Below, piece after piece: positions 21,201 to 30,182 of a stretch of DNA of 31,025 nt; position 1 is the stretch's first letter; every line of letters starts with the position of its first letter. Position numbers and translations under genes: made by a program. The stretch spans positions 1 through 31,025 of the forward strand of contig CAXNAA020000052.1 of the NCBI GenBank assembly GCA_964200075.2, written 5' to 3'. The DNA is from Sphacelaria rigidula. Its lineage: Eukaryota > Phaeophyceae > Sphacelariales. Below the pieces are notes generated by a model. The model searched no databases. It was not told where the DNA came from and worked only from the letters and a program-made list of their open reading frames with translations.

Positions 21201-24200
21201 TACGAACGTCCTGGGAAATGGAGCGAATGGAAAAATTATACGAGATTGTTGGGGATACCATGAGGCTGCTGCGAGGAAATCGCACTCCTTTAGCTACAGG
21301 CAATATAGTATCACGCTTGGCTCGAATCCTTTGCCTCGTCTCAGGGTGTATCATCATCAACTTTTGCGTCTGCTGCGGATCGCACTCCACCCTTACCGTG
21401 GCTCCGTCCTTGATGCACACCACTATTCCGGGGCACGTAAAATGCAGGAAACGTGCGGCGCACCCACGAGATCTCGACCCACCACAGCGGTGTAACTAGT
21501 GGTCGGAAATTCACTGATACTGAATGCGGTAAACTTTGAAACCCCCTATTCCGCACGTCCTTGGCGCCCGATTACGACCCGGTGCTGGTAAGGAAGCCAC
21601 ATTGATTTGGTCTTACCTTCTGGGAAATATTGGCACACTCTGTCCGGATGGCAGCCTTGCAACATCGTGCAACGTTCGTCCGGGATATGGACGTCCACCT
21701 TGGATATCGTATCCATTCGGGATATCAGATCCATCTGGGATATCCGTGTAAGATGTCCCTCCTTCTAAGATACGCCCGCCCATTCGGGATATCCATATCC
21801 CAGATCAACGTCAATATAGGATATCCATATTCTTCTGGGATCCCTGGTGGGTGTCCATATCCCAGGTGAATGTATAGCCCAGATGGATATGATACCACAA
21901 GTGAGGTCCGGGATGGACGTCATTTTCCCGATGAATACGCATATTGGATATCTACATTCCAGATGGAGGTGCACGATTGAGCAAATCTGTGGTCTGGATC
22001 TGCTTTGCGTTCATGGAGCATAGCGTCGGCCGACAATTTGAGGTTTCTTCTGTGGACAACTGTATACGCGATGCTAAGAACCAGCAATTCCCCTAAGAAC
22101 TCCCGACAGGCCGTCCCATGGCTTCACGTAGAAGGCCGTACAAGAGGCGAGGCCCTGGTAGAAGGTTGCACTGCTAGGTAGAAACTCCCAACAATCAACT
22201 ATGCGGTGAAGATACACTAGTACTGACATAGCAGAAGGGAGAAGGTACGAGGGGAGAAAGGGATAGCTGAAGGAGACGGGCATGGCAGAAAATAGGCAGC
22301 AGAGGTAAGGTTACAAATCAAAGAGAGGAAGCATAATCGGCAGGAAATGAAAGGAGCAACGAAGGTCGTGTAGTCCCCCCTGCTTCTCATCCCTTGTCGG
22401 GGCAAACATGGGCCATTATCATCTTTATCGTGATTCCTTGCGGGTCGTTTCATGCAAGTGGACAGTTGGCATTCTCATGGACTGCTACGCCACGAGACAC
22501 TTTGTACACCGTGTCTGCCACGAATGAACGCTAGAGGACCTTGATTACGTCGTGTCGAGGGTGTTTTCACTGTGCAACAGAGCAAAATATCCATCGCTTC
22601 AGATGAAGCGATCATCATTCATGTTTGTGCGACCTATGTATGTCTTTCTTCTGAGTCTTTTTTTTTTTCACAGGTCAGTGAACTATAACTGCGTATGTAC
22701 TGAGCTGAGTTGTATAGTACGGTGTACCATACAGTGTTGTAACGTCGAGTGGATAATGCCGTATACCGTACATAGTGGATAATTGTTCTGTGCCCAATAT
22801 ATATACCCATTCCTGGAGATGATAGTATGTTGATATCGAGGCGAGTCAGGCTGGGCGCGCGCAGCTACTTGCTCCCCTACCGCGATAGACTATCCGAAAG
22901 ACAAAATTACCAGGGCTATACACGCTACACGTTCACGTTCACGTTACGTTCATCACGTGAAAAATAAGTAACGTTCACGTCACGTGACGTGTGTCACGTA
23001 GAAAAAAGAACGTTACGTTAACGTTACATTTTAAAATTTACCGTTACGTTCACGTTACGTTCATCACGTGAAGAAAAGTCAACGCTCGCGTTACGTGAGG
23101 TGTGTCACGTAAGTGTTTTTTAACGTTACGTTACCGTTACATTTGAAATTTTAACGTTACGTTCACGTTACGTTCATCACGTAGAAAACATTAAACGTTA
23201 CGTCAACGTTACATTTGAAAATCAACGTTACGTTTACGTTACGTTCATCACGTAAAACAAAAATATCACGTTCACGTTACGTTTCGGCCACAACGTAACG
23301 TGAACGTGACGTGTAACGCTGTGGCACGTGTAACGTGTAAAGCCCTGGAAATTACTTCGGTGTCGGGAACAGAACGGTCAGTACGCCAGCGTGGTCCTAC
23401 TTGAGCTGCCTTTTCAAGATTTGAGTCCATCGTCTGTTTATCTAGAGCCGGCCATAAAAAACGATCCCCCCCTTGCCCGGAATCCCGTCTGCATCCACAA
23501 CCATGAGGATCGCTCGTAAGGCTGTGTTATTTGCTGAAATGTACCGTCATTATACGGGGCCGGCTGCTGTAGGAGAGTGCTCCTTCTTTTTTCAGATGAC
23601 GCAGCACCCCTATTTATTTTGTGAATAGGCGAATGTTGAGCATTTTTCATGAAAAGTGCAGATGAACCCCTAAGGACCTCTGAGTGGGACAAATGAAGAC
23701 GTTTAAACAGAGCTTCCAAAAGAAGCTGATGCTTGATCGCCGCGGTGCTACCCAACAAAAAGGTGGTTTCGAATATCTTTTGGCTGTTTTCAGTATTCTT
23801 TTCATGAATTGTTCTGTTGATGATCGAACAAGGTACAGTAGGCTGTTCGTCCAAACATTTTCTTGATGAAGAGAACATGAAAGAACGGCGCAGCGGCTGT
23901 GGTGTGGTGCATGCCTGTCACACATCAACACACGGCGCAGGCGTAAGGCACAATCACACATGAAGTTCTGATCCCGATCTCTCGGGATAGAAGCAGTTTA
24001 GTTCGAGCGGTAGCTGTTGATAAACTGGATGCGAGGTTCTTGGGTCGGGCAGAATTGGCTCAAAATTAAGTGAGATGCGACTATTTGTGTCGAACGTACT
24101 CCGTTTAACAAATGCACACACGGTTAACCACTGCACGTTTTTTGCCTTAAAAAACAGTCGTCCCTACTCCAATACTGAACGGATTGCCTTGAAAAAAAGC

Positions 24201-26377
24201 ACCACTATGGAGCAATGCTACTGTAGGGGTGGACTTTTAGCGCAAAATCTCGTCTTCTTCGGGACTCCTAACGATTCTAGATGCACAAGAATATGGGTGA
24301 GGGCATCCCAGTTTGCAAATCCATTCGGAAAATCCCTAGCACATTGGAACAGTAATCCTGGCATACTCTCACATATTTCGTAAGTCGTGTTTTGGATAAG
24401 ATGAAGGGCTCCTAACAATTCTAACCTCGGAAAATATTTATGCACCCCTACCGTAGCATCACACTATGTGTACATGAGCAAGATCTAGAACAGACGTGAT
24501 GTGTTTGCTAGTCGAGTGTCTATGTGTGTTTGTTCGGGCTCTGCTGCGTAGGTGTACGGTTTTCCAAACACCGTCGCTGTGGTGCCCGTTGAGATTTTGC
24601 AACCTGGTTGAGACTGCGTCTAGTGCACAACGTTTAATTTTGGTGCCTGCGTGAGAACCCGAACTATTGATGGTCGTTGTGGGCAGGAAAAAAGTTCGTT
24701 AGAAGTCCCTGTCCTGCAATTCATTCGTCTCACCAAGACACCGCTAGCTTACTCAGTTTCGAGCCAAGCCATGTATACGCTTTTCTTGTGTGTCATTTCC
24801 ATTGGGTACATGCTCTGTACGTGGTGGTGCATACGGGCCACCGCCTACAGCGACGATATGAGGTAACGCCATACTTTCTGCCTCTACTTACGCGATTGCG
24901 TCCACATATGGCTTGCCTATAGTCTCGCAGTAATGGGTATTGGATCTTTCCAGGTAATACTCGTACACCTCAAGCACGTTCTGCTGTTGTCATGCATGTC
25001 ACATAGTCTTGAGTGTACAACTGTACTGCCACTGAGCCGTACATACTGGGAATGTTGTAGCTAATTTCCGAATACTTCTTCACTCCAGCTGCGAAAAGAA
25101 ATAGGTACCGTTATGAAATCGCTTGTTTTCTCAACGCACACAGTTACACTTATTTGGCCTTTGACTTGATGGTGTTGGAAAAAGGTTTGATGAGAATTTC
25201 CTGTGCTCTTTGGTCGGACCACCTTGTATTGGCCAACTCTAACGGTTGTGAAATTGTGTTCTCGTGCGTGCTGCCACAGTTCTCTGAAGTGGCGAACGTC
25301 ACTTACCCGGATGTGTATCAAGAATTCCTGAACGGTCTGGATGTGCTCAATTTCGACTTGAGGTGGATTCTCTCGACGGGATGTATCTTCGACGTGGACT
25401 TTCACGAACGCCTCCTCATATCCACGATAGCCCCTATCGTTGGTTTGGCCATCCTCGGAGGCACGTATCTCGTCGGAGGCCGGAATAGAGACCGCTGGTC
25501 GGACGCCACTCTCGGAAGATTTCGTCGGAAGCACCTGACCATGGTGATCATCTTGACGTTTTTGGTGTACTCATCAGTTTCTTCGATTTTGTTCCAAATG
25601 TTCTCCTGCGAAACATTGGACGACCGCAAAAACTACCTCCGCGCCGACTACCGAATCGAGTGCGATTCTCCCAGGCACGAGTTACTCCAGATCTACGCAG
25701 GGTTCATGATCGTCATTTATACGGTAGGTATTCCAGTTTTTTACGGTACCCTTCTTTTCAGAAACCGTGACATCTTGACGAATGAAGCCGGCCGTGAAGC
25801 CGATACGCGAGGGCAGCCGATCACGAGTTTGTGGTCACCGTACCAGCCGCAGCGCTACTACTACGAGGTGATCGAATGCGGCCGTCGGATCGTGCTTACT
25901 GGAGTTGTGGTGTTTATTTATCCTGACACATCGGCACAGATCTCGGTGACGTTGGCTTTGACCGTATTTTTTATTTTCGTCTCTGAAGCTTTGGCCCCTT
26001 ACGCATCCAGATGGGATTCGTGGGTTAATCGCACAGGGCAAGCGGTTGTTTTTTTGAGCATGTACGTAGCTCTCTTACTGAAGGTAGACGTGTCCACCGA
26101 GGACCGTGAGAGTCAGAGGTTGTTTGAGGTCATTTTGGTGTCGGTCAACGCATTCATGGTTGCATTTGTTTTTGTCGAAGCCTTCGTGATTGCTTGTGCG
26201 TTGAGATATGAAGAGCTAGAGGGTCCCAGAGAGACAAGCAGTCGAGGCGTGACATCCTTCTTCCGAGAGGAAGACGGTGCTTGGCCTGGGAATGTCGACG
26301 ATATAGAAACTAGAGCAAACGCCGTGCCTCGCAAGTTCATGAAATTTGTTGTTCCAGGTACGGCTGTACTACACTGA
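10165..26377 (+). CDS. Four-exon gene for a Pmp-repeat / Cys-rich / multi-pass membrane surface protein
   Basis: I propose join(10165..12279, 18741..19020, 19389..19642, 25280..26377), 3,747 nt, giving 1,248 residues plus stop. All three introns begin GTGAG and end in cAG, and phases match (0, 1, 0). Domains in order: signal peptide (about residues 11-34), about 20 chlamydial-Pmp-like repeats (about 100-690), a CAPGKY cysteine start, a Cys-rich module with GYWRAT and GYEGPYCSIC (706-820), a first membrane helix (about 825-848), then about seven more helices (about 928-1190) and an acidic cytoplasmic tail. This order is known to me from large surface proteins of brown algae; their biochemical role is not established. 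I infer a wall- or surface-facing adhesin or receptor whose beta-helix ectodomain is anchored by a polytopic domain. The ATG at 10165 is the first in frame; the ATG at 10195 gives a more conventional signal peptide (MTRRRNWVVTLLLPVIS) and may be the real start. Two introns are over 5 kb and full of repeats, so expression should be verified by RNA. Confidence 0.82.
13912..14474 (+). mobile_element. Stowaway/mariner-like non-autonomous element, copy B (in intron 1)
   Basis: The left end is TA then CTTCCTCTGTCCCATAAGTAA. The right end is the complement, ...TTTACTGATGGGACAG-GAAG, with 2 bp lost inside the repeat and no TA after it. Shared internal landmarks with the reverse complement of copy A include tgaaatcttcg.tg, gcatgcacgaa.gg.cgaaaaaa and cacta.ttctcagt. 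It is non-coding and lies in the 6.46-kb intron. Confidence 0.72.
14528..14955 (-). pseudogene. Decayed unrecognised coding stretch in intron 1
   Basis: Reading the minus strand, successive open segments continue one another in changing frames. The first contains GRVFENDTPSAHNVKIFP, the next IENLRVEKFSGSIFCINS then VVPSEIYGTC, and the last (ATG-started at 14812) MREESHLYFKKAAICNNRFL and LSDDMIILQNGMIFKTV, stopping at 14528. The composition is protein-like and free of low complexity, but two frameshifts would be needed. I do not recognise the family. It ends beside Stowaway-like copy B. It may be an old transposon or viral insertion, a host exon, or chance. Confidence 0.3.
16258..16331 (-). 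repeat. tRNA-derived remnant with a perfect palindrome over its B box
   Basis: On the minus strand the segment begins GCCCCGATAGTGTGATGG (A-box-like) and contains a perfect RNA polymerase III B box, GGTTCGATTCC, at 16269-16279. The acceptor arms do not pair, so it is not a working tRNA. aatcgaacccgcg (16271-16283) and cgcgggttcgatt (16298-16310) form a perfect 13-bp inverted repeat. It is likely a SINE head or dead tRNA. Confidence 0.5.
16344..16386. repeat. TA microsatellite followed by a GGCGGC-TTC-GCCGCC hairpin
   Basis: A (TA)n run of about 27 bp is followed at 16372-16386 by a perfect 6-bp GC stem with a TTC loop. Confidence 0.75.
16421..17435 (+). repeat. Degenerate tandem array, period about 240-350 bp
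   Basis: Two clear pairs: 16421-16510 with 16774-16858 (accggtga...gtgcgttgcgta.tggca...cagctg), and 17010-17116 with 17331-17435 (gacagctgtgtcga.atagcacg...caagccctgcgtcga; period 320). gacagctgtg links the two pairs, and gccgtagctgctcatca recurs at 16684 and 16827. No coding frame is recognised. Confidence 0.65.
17619..17985 (-). repeat. tRNA-like A/B-box pair between direct repeats (SINE-like)
   Basis: 17888-17899 on the minus strand is TGGCTCAGTTGG, a full match to the tRNA A-box consensus. GGTTAGAGTCT at 17845-17855 is a degenerate B box at normal spacing. The segment starts like a tRNA (GCCCCTGTGGCTCAG), but its arms do not close. Direct repeats gaccggctgccg.ctcaaa (17619-17695 and 17907-17985) flank it. 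A tRNA-derived SINE or its remnant is the best reading. Confidence 0.4.
18741..19020 (+). CDS. Exon 2: Cys-rich module with GYWRAT motif
   Basis: The exon begins right after the acceptor at 18739-18740 and reads STNWSSTVCNGCG, with cysteines in C-x2-C-x3-C-x2-C spacing. It then runs through IERGYWRAT, a C-x5-C-x-GG segment, and GYEGP. The donor CCAT|GTGAGAG splits a codon (phase 1). Joined to exon 3 the split codon becomes Tyr, restoring GYEGPYCSIC, a signature of this membrane-proximal module in the brown algal family. The unspliced reading would instead give GPCESR and continue to a stop at 19127. Its role is presumably a disulfide-bonded stalk between the beta-helix and the membrane. Confidence 0.85.
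19021..19388 (+). other. Intron 2 (368 nt, phase 1)
   Basis: This is a short intron from GTGAGAG to the acceptor acgcag. Removing it restores the tyrosine of GPYC and the in-frame cysteines on both sides. No repeat or nested gene is seen in it. Confidence 0.85.
19389..19642 (+). CDS. Exon 3: end of Cys module and first transmembrane helix
   Basis: The exon reads CSICQENFATGPGYTCHSCS, then GGVILVIVLGVLAFGALVGF (the first membrane helix), then a Gly/Arg linker and an amphipathic stretch ending IIIVAWQILTQ. The frame is set by the split Tyr codon shared with exon 2. The donor CAG|GTGAGG falls on a codon boundary. Unspliced, the frame ends at 19657. The SIKII.-WQI-TQ to F-EVANVTYP junction with exon 4 is the strongest evidence that the two exons belong together across the long intron. 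Confidence 0.85.
20899..20962. repeat. AT/TATC microsatellite
   Basis: An imperfect tatata/tatc run in intron 3. Confidence 0.85.
21680..21975. repeat. Degenerate GATATCC / ATATGGATAT array
   Basis: gggatat, ggatatccat and their complements recur more than ten times in about 300 bp at irregular 15-40 bp spacing (for example catctgggatatccgtg, cattcgggatatccatatcc). The motif is itself palindromic, so the array is strand-symmetric. It lies in intron 3. Confidence 0.75.
22911..23347. mobile_element. hAT-like non-autonomous element built of ACGTTACGTT repeats
   Basis: The terminal inverted repeats CAGGGCTATACACGC (left) and CAGGGCTTTACACGT (right, complemented) extend to 21 bp with 19 matches. 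The flanks are aaaattac (22903-22910) and gaaattac (23348-23355), an 8-bp target duplication with one change, as hAT transposases produce. The interior is almost wholly repeats of cgttacgttcacgttacgttcatcacgt-type units in both orientations, with no coding frame. It sits in intron 3. Confidence 0.82.
22932..23326. repeat. Internal ACGT-rich tandem/inverted satellite of the hAT-like element
   Basis: At least four units contain cacgttacgttcatcacgt (about 22935, 23050, 23164 and 23234), separated by A-rich linkers and taacgttacattt.aaa spacers. The last part is inverted (aacgtaacgtgaacgtgacg). Confidence 0.8.
25280..26377 (+). CDS. Exon 4: polytopic membrane domain and C-terminal tail
   Basis: This exon encodes 365 residues starting FSEVANVTYPDVY. 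Hydrophobic segments, numbered within the exon: 45-67, 86-108, 136-160, 203-214, 219-240, 253-267 and 282-307. With the exon 3 helix this makes seven to eight membrane passes. An extracellular-type segment with two Cys lies between segments two and three, and a loop with SPYQPQRYYYEVIECGRR precedes segment four. The tail is hydrophilic and acidic (FFREEDGAWPGNVDD) and ends at TGA 26375-26377. The topology recalls TRP/Flc-like polytopic domains, but I see no diagnostic pore motif and do not assign channel activity. Codon use is smooth with no interruptions, consistent with selection. Confidence 0.87.
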   Translation, partial: FSEVANVTYPDVYQEFLNGLDVLNFDLRWILSTGCIFDVDFHERLLISTIAPIVGLAILGGTYLVGGRNRDRWSDATLGRFRRKHLTMVIILTFLVYSSVSSILFQMFSCETLDDRKNYLRADYRIECDSPRHELLQIYAGFMIVIYTVGIPVFYGTLLFRNRDILTNEAGREADTRGQPITSLWSPYQPQRYYYEVIECGRRIVLTGVVVFIYPDTSAQISVTLALTVFFIFVSEALAPYASRWDSWVNRTGQAVVFLSMYVALLLKVDVSTEDRESQRLFEVILVSVNAFMVAFVFVEAFVIACALRYEELEGPRETSSRGVTSFFREEDGAWPGNVDDIETRANAVPRKFMKFVVPGTAVLH

Positions 26378-27066
26378 CACGCTGTAAATTTTCCGGCAGG
26401 GATCATGGTGCAACCGAATACCCTCCCCATGTATGTTTTCGCTCAATGTGTTGAGATACAACTGACGAAGTGATGCTCGGGTCGCATCAAGATGTTTTAC
26501 GAGCGATAATTAAGGCATGAGTAACTTTACCGGTTGACGGGATATATGCTTCACGTGGTATTGAGTACCGTGTTGGGAATATGATACACCAGGTAAGCCA
26601 CGCAATATGCACATAATTCGATCACGTTACCTTTCATGGTTAGCGCCCTGACATTCGTGTTTCCTACTTTTTTTTGGTTCTGTTTTGTTGTTTGGACGTA
26701 TGCTACGCTAGTGGACCCCTGGTCTGCCTTTTCCAATGACTGGTAATGTACCAATTGCACTGCTCGGACAGTATATTTTGAGAATGTCGGATTCGAATTT
26801 TGGTCATGGCATGAATCACAAGGGTTAGAGTGCTTCATGTGAAGTGGGTTGTATAAAATACAGATGAGTTCGTTGGTGAATGCGTGATTAATTGTACGGA
26901 CAACTGTTCGTACAGTGCAGGTGTGCATGTGGGAAGGAATTATACAGGAAGCTGATGGGGGTGTCTTGTGTGAGTGAGTTGTAGGTTCATGTTCGAGACC
27001 GGAGCAGCGTGCGCTCGCCGGTACCTTGCCCCCCCGCCTCCCCCCCGTCACTCGTTTTTCTAATCA
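26378..27066. other. Downstream region of the membrane protein gene, no gene seen
   Basis: It presumably contains the 3' untranslated region. The long minus-strand frame (26551-27051) has no recognisable domain. Confidence 0.45.
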
Positions 27067-27450
27067 TTTTCGTAGAGTATTCGGCGAGAGTGAGGGTTCA
27101 GAGGTGCTGGTGTTTTTACTGCCACCTACATGACTGATGTTATACGCGTCGGTACTGGCGTAACACCACACTATGTATTGCATGAGATAGTTGGGAGCTA
27201 GCCGCAGCCGTGAGTGAGGCAGAGCTTGCATGAACCTAGCCTCCATTTTCCCAACGACTTTTCGTAGAGTATTCTGCGAGAGTGAGGGTTCAGAGGTGCT
27301 GGTGTTTTTACGGCCACCTACATGATTGATATTCTACGCGTCGGCACTGGCGTAACACCATACTTTGTATTGCCTGAGATAGTTGGGTGCTAACTGCAGC
27401 CGTGAGTGAGACAGAGCTTGCGTGAACCCAGCCTCCATCTTCACAACGGC
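27067..27450 (+). repeat. Tandem duplication, two 192-bp units
   Basis: Units 27067-27258 and 27259-27450 both begin ttttcgtagagtattc and align end to end with point differences only, at roughly 88-90% identity. No coding frame is conserved between them. Confidence 0.85.
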
Positions 27451-28461
27451 TTTATTGATCTAGTGATTTCCCCAGGGAGACGACGGGGTGGTTGTCTATG
27501 GTGTGATCAGCATAGTAGAGGAGTTTCCTAGTGCGTTTACGCGAATCAGCGGTAGTCATGTATTTGGGCAGATTTCATTTTGCCCCGAAGCCATTGTTCT
27601 CCTTTAAGCTTGTTTTCAATCCTACGTATCAATGCTCATCATCATTGCCCAGAATCTCGGCGCTTGTGGTGCATTGCCGTTTTGTTTGCCCCCCAACTTG
27701 GTGCATCTTGCTTCACCAGGCGGTCTTCCTTGTGACATTTGTACTGGTAACCTCTGCTCCTTGTACCCCTGGTATTCACCAACCTAGCGGAAGGTCGGTT
27801 ACCCCGTCTTCTCTCGGTTTTACACTAGTTGCGCCCCACACATGAGGGCGATATAAGGGAAACCGTCACGAGACTCCCTGGATCGTTCGTGCGTATCACG
27901 AGTTCCAATTCCAATTTCACGAAGTGAATTGGGTTTCTGCTGCGGGTAAAAAATCGACTAACCGTTTGATTTTGCAGTTGCTTTCGAATTTTGTCACATT
28001 ATGCACTCCCGCTCCTCCCCCCCCCGGCGTGGGGGGGTAGAGGGGGGTAGGGAAAACCTCATGAATCGCCCATTCAAAAACAGTGCGACTCCTCACGTAT
28101 CCGACCGTTGGCTCCCACCTGGACAGTGCACTGAGCGCAATCGCACCGGCCTCCACACGAACCAAGCCGACGTGCGGATCCCTTTCCCCCCAACCCCTAC
28201 ATTTTTGAAGTCTCGCAATGCAATCCGGCTGTAGGGGCATGTCCCTTCTGTGCGTGTGTAACGAACTATTCCACCTCAGTTCTTATCTCGCTTACATATG
28301 ACGTGACCATACCACTGTTCCCTGATCCAGCTTGTCTACGATCGTGTAGCCGTATGTTACTGTCACTTTTCATCGCCACCTCTGATGATCTCATCTATGT
28401 TTCTCCCGCAAACACACCACGTACGTCGGCGACATGAGTCGCCCTCCCCCGAGTACTGTCA
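27451..28461. other. No gene; may include the retroelement's non-coding end
   Basis: This lies downstream of the recombinase frame. It includes the dispersed fragment at 27849-27910 and a C/G palindrome-like tract at 28014-28052. DIRS elements end in complex inverted repeats; I could not identify them here. Confidence 0.4.
27849..27910 (+). repeat. Dispersed repeat fragment, copy 2
   Basis: Partner of 5309-5370, ungapped at about 80% identity. It lies downstream of the decayed retroelement. Confidence 0.6.
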
Positions 28462-29433
28462 CTACTCACCCCTCCACTCGGTGCCCTGCCCAGGCTGCCG
28501 ATCCCCGCTTCTACGGTTGTCGGCAAGGGCTTCTGACACTAGGCCGCAACTGGCGTTGTATGCGTCCGATTTCCATCTACCCTCTTTTTGCAACACCTTT
28601 GTAGACACTCCTGCTGCCGACAAGTGGGTGGCGCCGCCAATCCGCAAAGGATGCAACGCGAACTTTGCGGGCGGGAGTCCAGCCAACGCTACCACTTGCC
28701 GTAGCGCTGCCACCGCATCATACCTATTCCACACCACTAATTCCCCAGAGTCCCGCGCATCATACGTCATAAGCGGGGCCTCAGCGGGGAACGAATCTGA
28801 AAGAGGCGTCAGTTTAGTCATTAGCGCGACTGCTCCACCCCCCACTTGAAATGTCAAGGCAGGACCCTCGCGAACGCGCGTTACTATCATTCCGACTCGT
28901 AGCTGATCCCCTTTGGAAGCTCGGAATCGCACTTCCACCCGGTCTGCTGAACCTCACCCAGGTCGACCCAACTGCGTCCGTCCCCTAAAAAAGGCCACAT
29001 TCCTTCTACGCAAACGGTAAAGTGGGTTATGAAAATGAACAGAATCCGCAAACATCTCGGAACACCTCGTCAGAAAGAAAAAGGAGGCACACAAGCCCAG
29101 CCACAACACGCGGCCACCTGGACCCCCTCCAAGCGACAGACGTTCCCCGTCCATAAGCACTGACAACGCCACCGGACGTCTAGCTTGCTGCTGTGATCCT
29201 AAAACAGCGTGACTACGCTTCAATCCCATCAGTGCATTTTTAATTAACGAGTGCTGAATGTCCAAGTCGACATACCTCTCCGTTCGATGGAAATATGCCA
29301 CTGCAGCTAAATGACTTGCCACGGTGTTCGACCGTAACCCTTTCATTGCACACGCATAAGCTATGTACTCACTCAATGACGACACGTTGTGTATTGCCTC
29401 ATCACGGTCATTCGAAAACACGACTCGGTTCAT
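28462..29433 (-). pseudogene. Tyrosine recombinase of DIRS-like retroelement, broken
   Basis: The N-terminal part (from 29433) has the SAM-like fold pattern LSEYIAYACAMKGLRSNTVA and NALMGLKRSHAV, then the first catalytic Arg in FFFLTRCSEMF (codon at 29065-29067). After an in-frame TGA at 28954-28956 the same frame gives RASKGDQLRVG (catalytic Lys), LHPLRIGGATH (H-x-x-R) and EGRWKSDAYNAS. Relatives have the nucleophilic Tyr eight residues after that Trp. Here Ser stands in its place (codon near 28551), possibly through a local deletion. The gene ends at TAG 28462-28464. It is inactive as it stands. Confidence 0.78.
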
Positions 29434-30182
29434 CTGCCGTTGGAACTTAACTCAGGAACCAAAATATCCTTCGTAAGTTCTCGCACACGACGGCACAATG
29501 GCATTTCGGACGAGCCCACGGCCAAAATGCATGAACACAGTTGCCTCCCCTCTGTCCCGATGTCCTGCATATGCCGTTGAACATCGGGACGGCGGGACGA
29601 GAGGTCAGCGGAGATACGGTTGATTGGCCATCGCGAAATACCATCAGCAACATGATTCAAAATCCCCGGCACGTGCTTCGCCCCAAACATTCATCCTGAA
29701 GCTATGTCCAACACGCCAAGCATACGCATCAGAGCACCCGATCGTGGCTCATTCCTCCCTCTGCACTTATTTACCCAAGTCACCGCGGCTGCAGTATCTC
29801 CACGTAACTGCACGTAATCAGCGCGATGTCGTGGTCGTCTCCCACCGAGAATAAATACCACCCACGCCGACATGACCATGCCCAACAGTTCCGGGACATT
29901 GATGGAGATGTCCTCTTCCGGGTGCACCGTATCACCTCTAACCTGGGAACGCTTCTCATCGGACAAGTCATAGCGCAGCCACAAGCCCGACCGCAAACAA
30001 TATCCGCCAATCGCAGCACCCGATGCGCCCGGAAATAAGGACAGCGTGGGTGGGCGCAACACCAATCGGTACACCGGGGACGACAGTACTGGTCCATCCT
30101 GCGACAAACCATCACTAACCAGCCAACGCCACACGTCTAAATCATCGTGAAACAGACACCTTCCCTCAGGTTTTGAGAGTCG
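29430..30182 (-). pseudogene. RNase H domain of DIRS-like retroelement, broken
   Basis: The segment carries SLFPGASGAAIGGYC, INVPELLGMV, YVQLRGDTAAAVTWVNK and, after a stop, FGAKHVPGILNHVADGISRW. These correspond to the RNase H blocks around catalytic D, E, D and the final A-D-x-x-S-R. The first catalytic Asp is Gly (codon 30027-30029, GGC; GAC would be one transition away). TGA at 29691-29693 stands between IASG and MFGAKH in the same frame, at a position where relatives have Trp (TGG to TGA). The frame continues to a stop at 29430, upstream of the recombinase in another frame. Confidence 0.75.

Larger units (their letters stand above)
19643..25279 (+). other. Intron 3 (5,637 nt)
   Basis: The donor GTGAGG follows ILTQ and the acceptor gccacag ends at 25279, phase 0. 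Contents: an AT microsatellite (20899-20962), a degenerate GATATCC/ATATCC array (about 21680-21975), and a complete hAT-like element with an 8-bp target duplication (22903-23355). 19800-20890, 21000-21650, 22000-22900 and 23360-25270 hold no gene I can support. The open frame just upstream of exon 4 (25154-25279) has only a TTG start and lies before the acceptor, so I treat it as intron. Confidence 0.72.
28462..30182 (-). mobile_element. 5'-truncated, decayed DIRS-like retroelement (RNase H then tyrosine recombinase)
   Basis: On the minus strand the order is connection/RNase H (about 30182-29600) followed by a tyrosine recombinase (29433-28462), the DIRS-order layout that replaces an integrase. 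Sequence similarity to an RT/RNase H polyprotein begins at about 30182 (ERLSKPEGRCLFHDDLDVWR). I find no reverse-transcriptase palm motif upstream to the window end, so the 5' part is lost or lies outside. Two in-frame TGA codons, one frameshift near 29430-29500 and altered catalytic residues show it is dead. Confidence 0.75.

Noticed and set aside
22911-23347. CRISPR-like array
   Set aside because: Repeats are not separated by unique spacers, occur in both orientations, and lie between hAT-like terminal repeats with a target duplication.
25154-25279. Open frame extending upstream of exon 4, reading as an independent 407-residue protein
   Set aside because: It has only a TTG start, and the sequence before the acceptor at 25279 does not resemble the family. 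The exon 3 to exon 4 join explains the protein better.
26356-26398. A further small intron at the end of exon 4 (CCAG|GTACGG to ttccggcag)
   Set aside because: It would be only about 43 nt, much shorter than the other introns, and the direct reading reaches a stop at 26377.
28385-28849. 154-residue plus-strand ORF
   Set aside because: It is the antisense shadow of the tyrosine recombinase pseudogene.
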